Shown: positions 19,401 to 29,042, counted from the stretch's first letter. The stretch is 53,714 nt of DNA from CAYOBW01 sp964402115 (GCA_964402115.1 CAYOBW010000014.1:1-53714), one strand, 5' to 3'. Numbers and translations: made by a program. Notes: generated from the sequence alone by a model not told the origin.

Positions 19401-19962
19401 CACCACGTACGCGGGCGCCACGACCGTCAACGGCGGCACGCTGCTGATCAACCGCCAGCACGCCGGCGGCGGGAACTACAGCGTGAACACCGGCATCCTC
19501 GGCGGGACGGGCACGGTGGCCTGCGTGGCGGGGCGCGTGGTGAGCATCGGCAGCGCGGGGACGCTTGCGCCGGGCGGCACGAACGCCACCGGCCGGCTCA
19601 CGATCCGGAACGACGTGACGTTCACGGGCGGCAGCTTCCACGTCGATATCCTGGGAACGGCAGCGGGAGCCGGCCTGGACGGGTATGACCAGTTGACCAT
19701 GGTCGCCGGTACCGTGCTGACCCTGGGCAACGGCAGCACCGCGCTGACGCTCCGCGTGCCCGCGGGGACGCACCTGCCCTATGACCATACGTTTACGATT
19801 GCAGCGGGGAGCGACAGCCGCAACGGCACGTTCGCGGACCTTCCCGAGGGCGCGGAGATTCTGGCGGGCGGCTACGGCTTCGTCATCCATTACGGCCCCG
19901 GCTCCAGCATCACACTCGGGTCGCGTAAAGTCGACAGCGGGACGGTGTTCTTCGTGCGGTGA
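16495..19962 (+). CDS. Large secreted autotransporter-associated beta-strand-repeat protein
   Basis: An 1155-residue surface or secreted protein. The signal peptide is MHRTVFAIPLTVIAIVIGAG, with cleavage after PAVQA, followed by NFTWTGGGGDDSVLTGANWGG. At least six PATR-type units follow, each with the core L-x-K-x-G-x-G-T-L-T-L-x-x-A-N-T-Y-x-G-x-T-T-V (near residues 180, 440, 540, 700, 805, 970), forming a long parallel beta-helix. The family is usually attached to an autotransporter barrel; none is present here. The extreme C-terminus is SGTVFFVR, the same type of tail as at 3547 and 34660. The start is set by GGGGAG 7 nt upstream of the ATG at 16495. A role in adhesion or polymer binding is inference. 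Confidence 0.88.
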   Translation: MHRTVFAIPLTVIAIVIGAGPAVQAGNFTWTGGGGDDSVLTGANWGGTAPAQNGDAVFFDGSFRPTPTVQASGYWRFSGITFNSTASAFTLKQGAAGYWIGLNGNIVNNSALTQAVSLGFDLQTDSTFNAAAGPLNISSPGTQISLNGHTLYVDGPYNTTLSSVIPNTGASPSLVKNGDGTLTLSAANTYSGPTTVNKGTLSLTVGQTLKLGSALIIKPGATVNLAAAGDAVRDLLSITIDGGTLADTTATAGHNHGIFMTAGRTLNLSNGATVTGAGAGTGSGTYGQLFLGTGGITINVTGTPACTLNAATHWGGNSDANANTINIAAGSTLINAGHLGNLEGSQWGYLHLTGGGTLIMLDGTGVQNTCTIGVGATLQIGNGGTTGDFPNGSAGGTGSVIDNGTVVFNRSNAYAPIRAISGSGAVTQAGSGTTTLNNANTHGGLTTVSGGTLAYGVNNALGAGGVTVNGATAILALGVNRTDSVGTVTLDGGGQITGTGTSALTSTAAFEMKNGTAAVILAGGVPLRKSGGGNVTLSAANTYTGSTTVDLGTLTITGTLNQNSPLVVNAGATVSLVGANATGNSGATLTTGSYTINGGTVSNDGAASTTEVINGGLNLNAGTLAATATPNANYGNFFFYNNAAQVVVTGDSQSLVSASLHMAGTHAFNVADGAATIDLQVSGKVGNQEGSAWGGINKTGAGTLRLGNAANSIGGVALSGGGVLFVAGGLGGTGAPGAKSGYYLADFAGSSVLAWDAGNTQDVSLNGNLRIQAGVTATLDTGGNNVTLGTAPTVGAGAALTKAGSGTLTLNAANSHTGPTTVNGGTLALPSTLAATSLLTINGGGTVLLRGANAFGTGAGTRPVTINAGGLLTMNGGYSVNMGALTLNGGTLDSAGFFDGTYGSYYLNGDVTVGPGASTISAKHVTAGGVRTFTVAAGGALNVTGDFSNLYGSFGLVKAGPGSMALNGDTTYAGATTVNGGTLLINRQHAGGGNYSVNTGILGGTGTVACVAGRVVSIGSAGTLAPGGTNATGRLTIRNDVTFTGGSFHVDILGTAAGAGLDGYDQLTMVAGTVLTLGNGSTALTLRVPAGTHLPYDHTFTIAAGSDSRNGTFADLPEGAEILAGGYGFVIHYGPGSSITLGSRKVDSGTVFFVR

Positions 19963-19979
19963 AACCGCTGCGGGGTCCC

Positions 19980-20112
19980 GTAGCGCCTCAGTGACGCAGT
20001 GGGGCACCTGGAACGTAACGGCCGGGGACGGCCGTCTCCATCGCGCGGGCAGGCGACGGAACGTGGAGACGGCGGTCTCCGCCGTTATGCCCTCCTGCGT
20101 CTGAGGCATGAC
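19980..20112. repeat. Family A palindromic element, copy 2
   Basis: The left outer arm is GTAGCGCCTCAGTGACGCA, and the inner arms TAACGGCCGGGGACGGCCG and GGCGGTCTCCGCCGTTA are intact. The right outer arm has decayed to GCGTCTGAGGCATGAC, so the outer stem is imperfect. It lies between the beta-strand-repeat gene and the LamG gene; the rest of that interval (20113-20263) shows only the GGAGG of the LamG gene. Confidence 0.85.
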
Positions 20113-20263
20113 AGGGTCCCCCTGGCTCCGGTTGACATCAAACGGGAGCGCGTGAGAACATTACAGCTTGTCGCTGCTGGGCGGGCAGGCGCGAGAGGTG
20201 AACAGGCATTGGCGCGCGGGTCGTCCCTGTCAATGGCCCGCCCCAGCGACGCGGGAGGAACGA

Positions 20264-22567
20264 ATGAAACAGGTCACAAGCAGACTACTGGCGCTGGGGG
20301 CACTGTATGCACTGCCCCTGGCCGCCTCGGCGGCCCTGACGGACAACCTGGAAGTGGTATACACCTTCGACGCCGGCCAGGTGCTGTTTGGCCGGTACGT
20401 GAAGAACTACCGCGAGTGGAACTACCATGAAGCGGCGAACAACGCCAACCTGACGCTGACCACGGTCAGCGGCAAGTTCGGCAATGCCCTGCGCACGCTC
20501 AACGACAGCAACGGCGCCTCCGATGCCACCCCTTACGGCGCCGACACCAATCCGCTTTTTCAACCCCACCTGCGCAGTTGGAGCCTCTCCTTTTGGGCCC
20601 GTTCCAGCGCCGTCAGCCGCCGTCTGTGCCACAAGGGCGGCCGGGCGGACGATGCGAACAACGCGCCGGGGTGGCAGATCTGGGTGCTGGCGGACGGCAA
20701 GCTCGAATTCGCGCTGTCGAAGGACAACGCCAGCGCCCGCGAGAAGATCACGACCGCGCATGCCGGGACGTGGGACGGTACGACGTGGAACCACGTCGCC
20801 CTCACGGTGAACCGCATCAGCGCGACCCAGTATTCCTACAAGGGTTACCTCAACGGCGTGGCCACGTCCAGCGGCACTATCACGGTCGCCGCCAACCAGG
20901 TCATCGGCACGAACAGCGGCACCTGGTTCCGCGAGTTCCGGGTGGGCACGGCGGGCAGCGGCGGCACCGTGGACCTGGACGACCTCGGCATCTGGACGCG
21001 CGAGTTGACGGGCGCTGAAATAGCCTACCTGTACGACGGCGCCGCCGGGCGGGCGTTGAACACGGCGCTCACCTTCACGGCCGCGCAGACCTTGCGGCGC
21101 AGCCTGGAGTGCACGTATACGTTCGACGCCGGACAGATCCTGAGCGGGCGCTACGTGAAGAACTACTACGAGTGGGGCCAGCACGAGTCCGATAACGCGG
21201 TAAACGACACCATCACCACGACGGCCGGCAAGTTCGGCAGCGCCATCCGCACCACAGCCACCTTTGCTGCGGCCGGCGGCACGCCCCGCGGGACCGACTC
21301 GGACGCGGTCTACCAGCCGGGCCAGGGCAGCTGGACCATGACCTGCTGGGCGCGGGCCAGTTCCGTCAGCCGTCGCCTGATCAACAAGGGCGGGCGCTAC
21401 GACGACGCCAACCAGGCGCCGGGCTGGGGCGTGTATGTGCTGGCCGACGGCCGGGTCGAGTTCGCGATGTCCCCCAGCACCTATGCCGTGCGCAACAAGG
21501 TGACCACGCCCGGCGCCAGGGGAACCTGGAATGGGACGGCATGGAACCACATCGCCCTCACGGTGACCCGCACCAGCTCGACGGCCTGCACGTTCACCGG
21601 CTACGTCAACGGCGAGGCGTTCGGCAGTGGTTCCCTGGCGGTGCCCGCCGCCGCTTCGCTCGGCACGGGCGCCGGGACCTGGTACCGCGAGCTGCATCTC
21701 GGCACGCACGACAGCGGCGCCACGGTGGACCTGGACGACGTCTCGTTCTGGAGCCGCGACCTGGCTGCCGGCGAAATCGGCTACCTCTACAATGGCGGCA
21801 CGGGACGCGTGATGGACGACCACGTCCTGCTGCCCAACGCCATCGTCGAATCGTTTACGGACGTGCCGGTGGATCTGTGCGACCTGAACGCGCGCGCCCT
21901 CGGCGCCGGCTTCGCCATGCCTTGGTCGGCCCCGGACAGCAGTCAGCACCTGCGGGCCTATGCTTCGCTGCACACGCTGCCCATCGGCGTGGTGCTTGCG
22001 CCGGCGGGGGGCCACTTCGAGTCCTCCTCGGGCTTGTACCAGCAGAAGGTCTCGACGCGCGCGCTGGCGGGCGACTACCGGGTGGACCTGCGCAAGGATC
22101 GCAACTACTTCGTCAGCTTCACGGGGCGCAAGTTCAACAACGACAGCTTCGGCACCCTCAGCCTGCATCGCAGCGCGGACGGTGCCTGCGGCGTGGATTT
22201 CGGCTGGCGCTGGAACAACGCGGGCGCGTCCTACTGCCGCCTGGGCGGCGCCTTGACCGGCGCCGGCGGCTCGCCCTTCAACGGGCCGGAGAACTACCGT
22301 GGCGCCATGCTCGACAACACGGTCTACTTCTTTGTCGTCAAGATCGCGGCGGTGGCCTCCGGCACCGACAGGGCTTATCTCAAGGTATTCGCCTCCGGGA
22401 ACACCGTGCCGGACTGCGAATTGTACTTCAGCGGCGAAGGCGACGGGGTCAACCAGTGGACGGTGATCTCCTCCGGCGCCGACAGCAACCTGCTGCTGGA
22501 TCAGCTGCGCATCAACATCGGCCAGCCGGCTTCCGGCTACGGCCAGCTGGACGAGATCCGGATCGGC
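20264..22567 (+). CDS. Secreted tandem-LamG protein, 3' end lost in an assembly gap
   Basis: 768 residues are visible before the N run. The signal peptide is MKQVTSRLLALGALYALPLA-ASA. Two consecutive concanavalin/LamG domains follow (about residues 25-275 and 280-525), clearly duplicates: both open with L-x-x-x-YTFDAGQ(V/I)L-x-GRYVKNYYEW and share SWSLSFWAR / SWTMTCWAR, W(N)H-x-ALTV and TVDLDDLGIWTRELTGAEI. A third region (about 530-768) has a different jelly-roll and stops at GQLDEIRIG, a segment also seen near the middle of the protein at 1730. The start is ATG 20264, with GGAGG 5 nt upstream. Carbohydrate binding is the usual role of such domains. Confidence 0.88.
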
Positions 22568-22667
22568 NNNNNNNNNNNNNNNNNNNNNNNNNNNNNNNNN
22601 NNNNNNNNNNNNNNNNNNNNNNNNNNNNNNNNNNNNNNNNNNNNNNNNNNNNNNNNNNNNNNNNNNN
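22568..22667. other. Assembly gap (100 N)
   Basis: A run of exactly 100 N, the conventional size for a gap of unknown length. The LamG gene runs into it from the left and the CotH/lamin-tail gene from the right, so the 3' ends of both are missing. Confidence 0.99.
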
Positions 22668-25600
22668 ACGCGTCCGCGATAGACGGCGCGCGGCCCGTCG
22701 CCGGCCGGCAGCGGCAGGCTGTACGGACCGCTGCCCGTGAGGTTCTGCAGCACCGGCAGCCAGACCGGGTCGGCCAGATTGGTGCAGCGCAGGACGTCGT
22801 ACCAACGGGTGGCGCCGTCGTACCCGGTGCCTTGCACGGCCTGGCGCTCGAAGCTCAACACCGGTGCGCTGCCGCTCAGCGAGAGGCGCAGGGCAAAGGC
22901 GCTGGCGGCGTTGGTGGGGTTCGTGCCGGCCACGTACTCGGCCTGGTCCGCCACGCCATCCCGGTCGTAGTCTACCGTTGCGTTGTCCGCCACGCACGGA
23001 TCCAGGCGGTTGGCGCTCTCCCACAGGTCGGGCGCGCCGTCGCCGTCGCTGTCGGTGCGCGGTTGCGGCAGCACGGTGCCGCCGGCGACGAGCGTCCAGT
23101 TCGCCGGGTCGTTCCCGTAAGCGGCCCGCAGGCGCCGCTCGAGCGAGAATCCGCCTGCGCTGTCCGGCGCCGGCCACGGCGGCGCGCTGTCGTACTCGAC
23201 TTTCTCCACCAGGATGTAGGGCACGCCGCCGACGTCCGGCTCGCCGGGCCGCTCGAGTCGCACGGTGTCGCCGGCGTTATCGAGCAGGCCCGCGAAGGGG
23301 CCGTAGATCGTGACGCTCGCGCGTCCGACGTGGTAGTCCGCGCGGAACACGGCCGCCGCGGCGGCGGGAATCAGCACGGCGGCGTGGGCCGGCGCCGTGA
23401 GGTTCGGCGGGAACGCGAAGGCGATACCTCCCGCGAGCCGCCAGGTGTTGGCGGGATGCAGCGGATCGAAGAGCGGCACGGCAGCGCCGGTGACGTTGTA
23501 CAGCTCCACGTACTCGCAGGCGGCGCCGGCCGGCTTGTACATGATTTCGCTGATGACGAGCGGGCCCGTCAGCGGGAGGGCGTTGGGTCCGCCGGGCGTG
23601 GCCGCCCGCAGGGCCACGAAATCGTGCTTGCCGTCGCTGCGCGTGTAGCGGCCGAACGGCACTTCGCGCGCCGCCGCGCCGAAGTCCGTGTCGACCCGGT
23701 AGCCGCCCAGCACGCCCTGCGCGTTCGTTCCCGAGGAGAGACAGATCTCGTCGCCCAGCTCGCTGAACGCGAACGGCCGGGGGCAGGTCGCCGCCGCGAA
23801 GTGGTTCGAAGCGCTGAAGACCACGTAGCCGCCGACCTCGATCCAGGTGTCGGCGGGCAGCCTGAACTTCAGCCGGTTGGTGGGGCTGTCGCTGAGGAAC
23901 CAGCCGCCCAGGTTGACGGGCGCGGGGCCGGCGTTGTGCAGCTCCAGCCAGTCGCCCACGGGCGAGAGGTCGGTGTGCGTGAGGGCTTCGTTGACGACTA
24001 CCGTGCCCGGGTCGGGCAGCACGCCGTTGTCGTCGCTCCCCGGGGTGCCGCCGGGCCAGGCGCTGGTCCGCCAGGCGGTCTTCAGCGCCCACGTGGCGGT
24101 GTCGGCGCGCGGGTCGCGGATGGTCAGCGAGAAGCCCGCCCCGTCCGTGTGCGGATACCAGCCGTCGCTGTAGCTGAACGACAGCAGCGTGCCGAAGTCC
24201 GCGTGCCGGAGCATCAGGCCTTCGCCGGCATTGTCCAGCTGGCCGCCGAACTCGCCGACAACCACGGCCGCGCTGTTTGTGTAGCGTGCCGCGAAGGCTG
24301 CGCGGCTCTTGACCAGCACCACGTAGCCGCCCGGCGGCACGCTGGAGGTCGAGGCGTTCGCGAAGTCGAACGAAATGCCCTCCGTGAAGGCCAGGCCCAC
24401 GAGGCTGACCGGCGTCGCGCCGCCGTTCTGCAGCTCGATGAACTCGTAGTCGCCGCCGCCCGCGGGGTTGTACATGATCTCGCTGACCACCAGCGGCGGC
24501 AGGCCGGAGAGGTAGGTCGCCTGCGCCAGCGGGCTCCAGCCGCCGTTGAGGTAGAGGCGCGCCTTGACCGTGCGCGAGCAGTCGAGCCGGACCGGCGCCG
24601 CGTACGCCGCGCCCTGCGCCGTGCCCCCCGGTGCGCGCGGGTCCGTGCCATCGAGCGTGTAGTAGACCACCGCGCTGGCCAGTGCGCCGGTCGTCACACC
24701 CGCAATCGCCACGGCGAAGCCCTGCGTCACCGAGCCGCCGGGATGGGCGAAGGTCGGGGCCGGCAGGGTCGGCCACAGCCCCTCCGCGCGCAGTTGGGGG
24801 AAGTAGATGCCGCGGCGTTGCGCCATCCACGTGTCGAACCAGGCCCGCGTCACGGTCTGGTTCCAGTAGTACTGCATCATCGGATCGAGCGCTGCCCGCA
24901 GCTCCTCGAAACGCGCCTGGACGCGCGCCTCCACCAGCGCGCCGCTGTTGAAGAAGTGCTTCTGCACGCGGTCCGCGAAGACGAGTTTGAATTCCGGGCT
25001 GGCGGCCAGGGCGCGGTAGAACGCTGGGATGCGGTCCGTCCTCGCCTTCAGGTCCGTCGTGAACGTGTTGTACGTCACGGGGTGGTCGGCGGCCTGTCCG
25101 AACGCCCCCTCGGCGTCCCAGATGTAATAGCGGAACCTTCCGTAGGTCGAGCGCTCCCGGGCGGCGTACCAGTTGTTCTGCGGCCAGTCCCAGGTGCCGG
25201 CGTAGGAGTTCAGGACCAGGTAGTCCGCGAAGTTCTCGACGTCCAGCAGCGCGGCCATCTGCTGGTAGTTGCTCAGCACCGCCATGCTGTGCGTGTCCGC
25301 GAAGGCCTGAGCGGCCGTCCAGGCCACGAGGTCGCCGGAGGTGAGGTCGTCGGGGTCGTGGTTCACGACGTCCCAGCCGTTTTCGCTGCGATAGGAGCGT
25401 TGCAGAAAATCCTCGTCGTAACGCTCGCACGGGTTGTAGTAGCCCTTGAACTGCCCGTTCAGGTAGACCGCGCTCAGCGTGCCGACGCTCGAAACCTGCC
25501 CCATGTCGTGGAACAGGCGCCGGGTCAGCTCGTCGCGGATGAAGGGGTTCTTCCAGTCGTTCTTGCCGCCGCGCAGGCGCAGGGTCTTGTGCTTGTCCAG

Positions 25601-27916
25601 CGCCGAGAGGTCGAAGAGCGCGAAATCCAGCAGGCCGTCGCCGTAGTCGTCGCGAAAGTAGAGGTTGAACTGCGGCTTGTTCAGGTCGGGATCGTCCCAG
25701 CGCCCGCTCATATTCTGCAGCGTGTAGCGGGGCCGGATGTGCCGGCTGCCGGCGCAGCGGATACCGCAATCCGCCTGCGTGTACCGGTCGGAGCCAGGCC
25801 ACAGCCACTCCGCGGAAATGGGGCGCTCGAAGGGGCGTCCATGCTCCATCGGGATGTTGTAGTCGTTCTCCGTGCCGGCGACCCACAGGCCGCTGACCCA
25901 CGAGCCGCCCACGATGGACGCCACGCCGTGGGGCTTGTGGATGATGCGCTGGAAGTTGCCCACGAGCGCCAGCGCCGGCATGGACGCCACGCCGGCGGGC
26001 TCGGCGACGATGTACGTGGCGGTGGCTTCGGGCGAGGGCACCCAGTTGTCCCTGAAGCCGCGCACGCGCAGCGCCGTGCTGACGGAGAGGCTCAGCGCGG
26101 CGGTGTAGGTCGAGCCGTTGGCGAGGGTGGGTTCGGTGCCGTCCACCGTGTAGCGGAGCGTGGCGCCCGGGGTCGCGCAGGTCAGGGCCACGACCACCGC
26201 CGCGCTGGAGAAGCCCGGCTGGCGGCTGAAGGCGGGCTTGGCCACGAGGCCCTCCAGCGCCGCGCCGACCGTGTTGGCTGCGCCCGGGGTGGCGGTGGCG
26301 CAGTAGCGGTAGCCCGCGCCCTCGCGCCAGCCGTAGCTGTGGGTGCGGCTCTGCTTCGGGAAGGTCAGCGTCGCAACGAGCCCGCCCGTCGCGTTGCCGA
26401 GCCCCAAGTACTCGCCGCCGCGGTCGAGCTTGAAGTTCGTGTGCAGGTAGGGCGCGGCCGGGTTGCGGCGGTCGTAGCCGGTGCAGAACACGACGAGGTG
26501 CTGCCCGGACGCCAGCAGCAGGTCCGGGAACGTCCAGAGACCGGGGGCGGCCGCGTCATCCGTCAGCGTCCACCCGGCCAGGCTGATCGGCACGCTGCTC
26601 GTGTTGACTAGTTCGACCCAGTCCATGAAATCCGATTCGATCTCCGTTGGCGCCGGCTCCGGGGGCGGGGCGGGTTCGGCGGCTTCGACCCAGTAGGCCC
26701 AGCTCTGCGCGTGCTGCACGAGCGTGACGGCCGGGCTGCCGGCCACCGCCAGGTCGGCGCTGGACGACAGGTCGCTGCTGCTGACGCCGTCGTTGTGCAC
26801 CTGGATGGCCAGCACGTTCGTGCCCGGCCGCAGGCAGTGGCGCGCGGCGCCCAGCACGATCGTTTCCGGGGCGCCGGCCTCGTGCGTGGTGGCTGTCCGG
26901 GTGCGGGCGATGAACTCGTTCGCGAGGCCCAGGTTGCGGCGGGCCACCTCCTCGCCGTTGAGGTAGGCGACGAAGCCGTCGTCGTAGTCCATGGTGAGCT
27001 GCAGGCGGTTGGTGAGCGCCGCCGTGGCGGCGGAGACCACGAACGCCTGCCGCAGGTAGAGCGCCGGCGTCTTGCGCAGCATCTGCGCGCCGACATCGGT
27101 CGCGTCGTCGCCGTCCCCGTAGCCGATGCCGCCGGGACCGCGCGCCCAGGCGCGATCGTCGAAGTACGGCGAGGCCCACGCGACGCGCAGCGGCTGCACG
27201 CCCGGCGCGAAAGCCGGGTCCCGCTCGCCGCCCGACGGTTCGTGCAGGCCCGGCAGGTAGCGCCAGGGGTTGCCGTTGCGGACGAAGACGGTGGCGGGCG
27301 AGCCGGCGAGCTGCAGGTTGGCGACCAGGGCCAGGTCGGCGTCGTCGAGCTCCACGTTGTGCACCTGGATGGCCAGCACGTTGAGCCCGGGCTGCAGCAG
27401 TGTCTTCGCTGTCCCGAGGTGGATGGTGTTGGTGGCGGGGGTGGTGCGTATGTTGAAAGCCTGTTGGTCGTGGTACACTAGACTGCCCGCCGCGCCAAGA
27501 TTGCGGCGCGCGACTTCCCGGCCGTTCAGGAAAGCGACGAAGCCATCGTCATAGGCGATGACCAGGTCAACCTGGTTGGTGCGGACGGCGTCGGCTGCCG
27601 ACACGCTGAAAGTCTGGCGCGCGTAGAGCGCCACGGTCAGGTTGTAAAGGTTGGTGCGGACGTTGGTTGCGTAAGCGTCGCTGAAGCCGAAGCCGCCGGG
27701 CGCTTCGCGCCAGCTCCGGTCGTCGAAGCCCGCTTCGTACCAGGCCGGGCCCGCGCCCAGACGCGCCACGCCCGCGTCCGACCATTGGACGAGGCGATCC
27801 GAGCGTCCCGCGGTCAGTTCGTTGATCCGCACCTGCCCCGTGGCGTGCCCGGCGCCCAGGCAAGCCAAACCGGCGGCGGTCGCCAGCCGCACCCACGTTG
27901 TCGTCTTCCGCCTCAT
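22668..27916 (-). CDS. Giant secreted CotH-kinase / lamin-tail-domain protein, C-terminus lost in gap
   Basis: About 1750 residues are visible. The signal peptide is MRRKTTTWVRLATAAGLACL with cleavage near ATGQ. Domains in order: two repeats of a beta-sandwich with YDDGFVA(F/Y)LNG(R/E)EVARRNLG (about 30-215, 220-410); lamin-tail domain (430-560, DWVELVNTSSVPISLAGWTL); chitobiase/FN3-like (575-640, LRYTVDGTEP); CotH kinase-like domain (650-1010, with KTLRLRGGKNDW and YLNGQFKGYYNPCERYDEDF); a second VYYTLDGTDP unit; three more lamin-tail domains (about 1140-1560); and a calcium-binding DSDGDGAPDLWE/DYDRDGVADQAEY segment. CotH domains phosphorylate proteins in spores; here they are extracellular. 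An ATG at 27928 is an alternative start, and neither start has a strong ribosome-binding site. Confidence 0.88.
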
Positions 27917-28017
27917 CGCCTCTAGCATAACCCGAACGAGGGCCGGGGCACAAGGCGGACTCAGCGGAGCGTGCTCGCCCGCCTTCTGCCTGGCACCACG
28001 GAGACATGAAGGACACC

Positions 28018-28093
28018 GTCCCCCTCCTCACGTCGGGGGCTACGAGGATGAAAGGAGCGGGCAACGCGTAGCCGCCGACGTGAGGAGGCGGAC
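28018..28093. repeat. Family B hairpin element, copy 1
   Basis: The inverted arms at 28018-28043 and 28068-28093 are 26 nt long and match at all but two positions; each begins GTCC and contains CCTCCTCACGTCGG. At both mismatches the left arm (C, G) and the right arm read as reverse complement (G, C) differ symmetrically, leaving two internal C-C or G-G bulges in the stem. Related copies lie at 28106-28195, 28888-28970 and 48080-48153. Confidence 0.88.
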
Positions 28094-28105
28094 GGACCGC
28101 TTCGC

Positions 28106-28258
28106 GATCCCGTCCCCCGCGTCACCGCGGGGGCTACGAGGAAAGAACGCACTTCTCCCTCTCCCCGTAGCCGCCGCCGTGAGGCGGCGGATCCCCTCTC
28201 CATCGTCATCGATTTGACCGACGGCTACGGAGGCAATCGAGAACGCAGGACGAGGACC
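28106..28258. repeat. Composite B-G repeat, left copy flanking the DUF433 gene
   Basis: Positions 28106-28195 form a family B hairpin (left arm GATCCCGTCCCCCGCGTCAC, right arm ending GGCGGCGGATCCC). It runs directly into a family G segment (28201-28258) with GGAGGCAATCGAGAACG and AGGACGAGGA. The same composite, in the same orientation, is at 28888-29042. Confidence 0.82.
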
Positions 28259-28500
28259 GCCGTTGAACCGAGAACTGCGGGTTGACACGCGCGCTCGCCA
28301 GGGACCACACTGCTCGCCAGTACCAAGTACCATGGAAATCGGTCCGTAGCCTGGCCTGCACAGCTGGCGGTTGCCAACGCAAAATGGGTGAGGGCCTGTG
28401 TATGACGTCTGGTCGGTCCAATCCATGCTGGATCGGAATACGAAATGACAATGCCCACGGCCCTGTAGTATGTTCTTCTCCGATTTGAAGGGGGTGAATC

Positions 28501-28725
28501 ATGACATACTTGAATGACAGAATCACGGTTGATCCAGACCAATGCGGTGGGCGTCCATGCGTCCGAGGCATGCGCATTCGTCTGACTGATATCTTGGACC
28601 TCTTTTCCGCCGGGCTGACCCCAAGCCAGATTCTTGCAGAAATGCCGGACCTTGAGGAGGCCGACCTGAAGGCGTGCCTCCAGTACGCGTCCAAGCGCAT
28701 CGATCACCCGGTGGTGGCTGCATGA
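28501..28725 (+). CDS. DUF433-family antitoxin-like protein
   Basis: A 74-residue protein matching the DUF433 family: a short beta N-terminus with the hallmark R-I-T-V-D-P-D-x-C-G-G-R-P-C-V-R-G-x-R-I-R (residues 7-27), then a helical DNA-binding-like part (LTDILDLFSAGLTPSQILAE, MPDLEEADLKACLQYA). Such proteins are usually antitoxins paired with a downstream DUF5615 PIN-like toxin. A strong AAGGGGGTG precedes the ATG at 28501. An ATGA overlap at its stop would fit a coupled toxin gene, but the frame that opens there (28722-28868, 48 residues) has no PIN-like sequence, so the toxin seems to be lost. The gene lies between two direct copies of the B-G composite repeat. Confidence 0.88.
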   Translation: MTYLNDRITVDPDQCGGRPCVRGMRIRLTDILDLFSAGLTPSQILAEMPDLEEADLKACLQYASKRIDHPVVAA

Positions 28726-28887
28726 CGATCTCAAGATCGGTGACAAATGATTTGTGTCGTCTCGGGTCCCGTTGTCATTCGAGGCTCTTGCAGAACCCCT
28801 GCGGACGACACGGAGGTCGTCCCTGCCCCTATAGCTGTCAACGATTCTGCCGCAACTGCCGCAGCTGACGGCGTCGTGAAGGACACC

Positions 28888-29042
28888 GTCCCCCTCCTCA
28901 CGTCGGGGGCTACGGGGGAGGAACGCGCCCTTCTCCCTCTTCCCGTAGCCGCCGACGTGAGGCGGCGGATCCCCTCAGCGGTCCTCGTCCTCGTAATCGA
29001 ATCCACCGACTGCGCGGAGGCAATCGAGAACGGAGGACGAGG
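28888..29042. repeat. Composite B-G repeat, right copy flanking the DUF433 gene
   Basis: The B hairpin (arms 28888-28913 and 28945-28970) is followed by the G segment (28980-29042), with TCCTCGTCCTCG, CGGAGGCAATCGAGAACG and GGAGGACGAGG. It has the same order and orientation as the copy at 28106-28258. The following 160 nt, up to the gene at 29210, show nothing recognisable. Confidence 0.85.

Larger units (their letters stand above)
27917..28500. other. Gene-free interval filled with palindromic repeats
   Basis: No gene is supported. The interval holds a family B element (28018-28093) and a B-G composite (28106-28258), followed by about 240 nt of unremarkable sequence leading to the ribosome-binding site AAGGGGGTG of the DUF433 gene at 28486-28494. 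Confidence 0.7.

Noticed and set aside
16495..19962. Full type V autotransporter
   Set aside because: The repeats match autotransporter passengers, but there is no C-terminal barrel domain and the protein ends in a short tail.
22668..26611. Very long plus-strand open frame after the 100-N gap
   Set aside because: It appears fused to the LamG gene only because the N run is translated through. The part beyond the gap is antisense to the CotH/lamin-tail gene.
28018..28258. Possible CRISPR array
   Set aside because: The repeated segments are inverted hairpin arms of variable length with irregular spacing, and there is no cas gene.
28722..28868. Toxin partner of the DUF433 protein
   Set aside because: The overlap is right, but the 48-residue translation is Cys/Arg-rich without PIN-like acidic residues.
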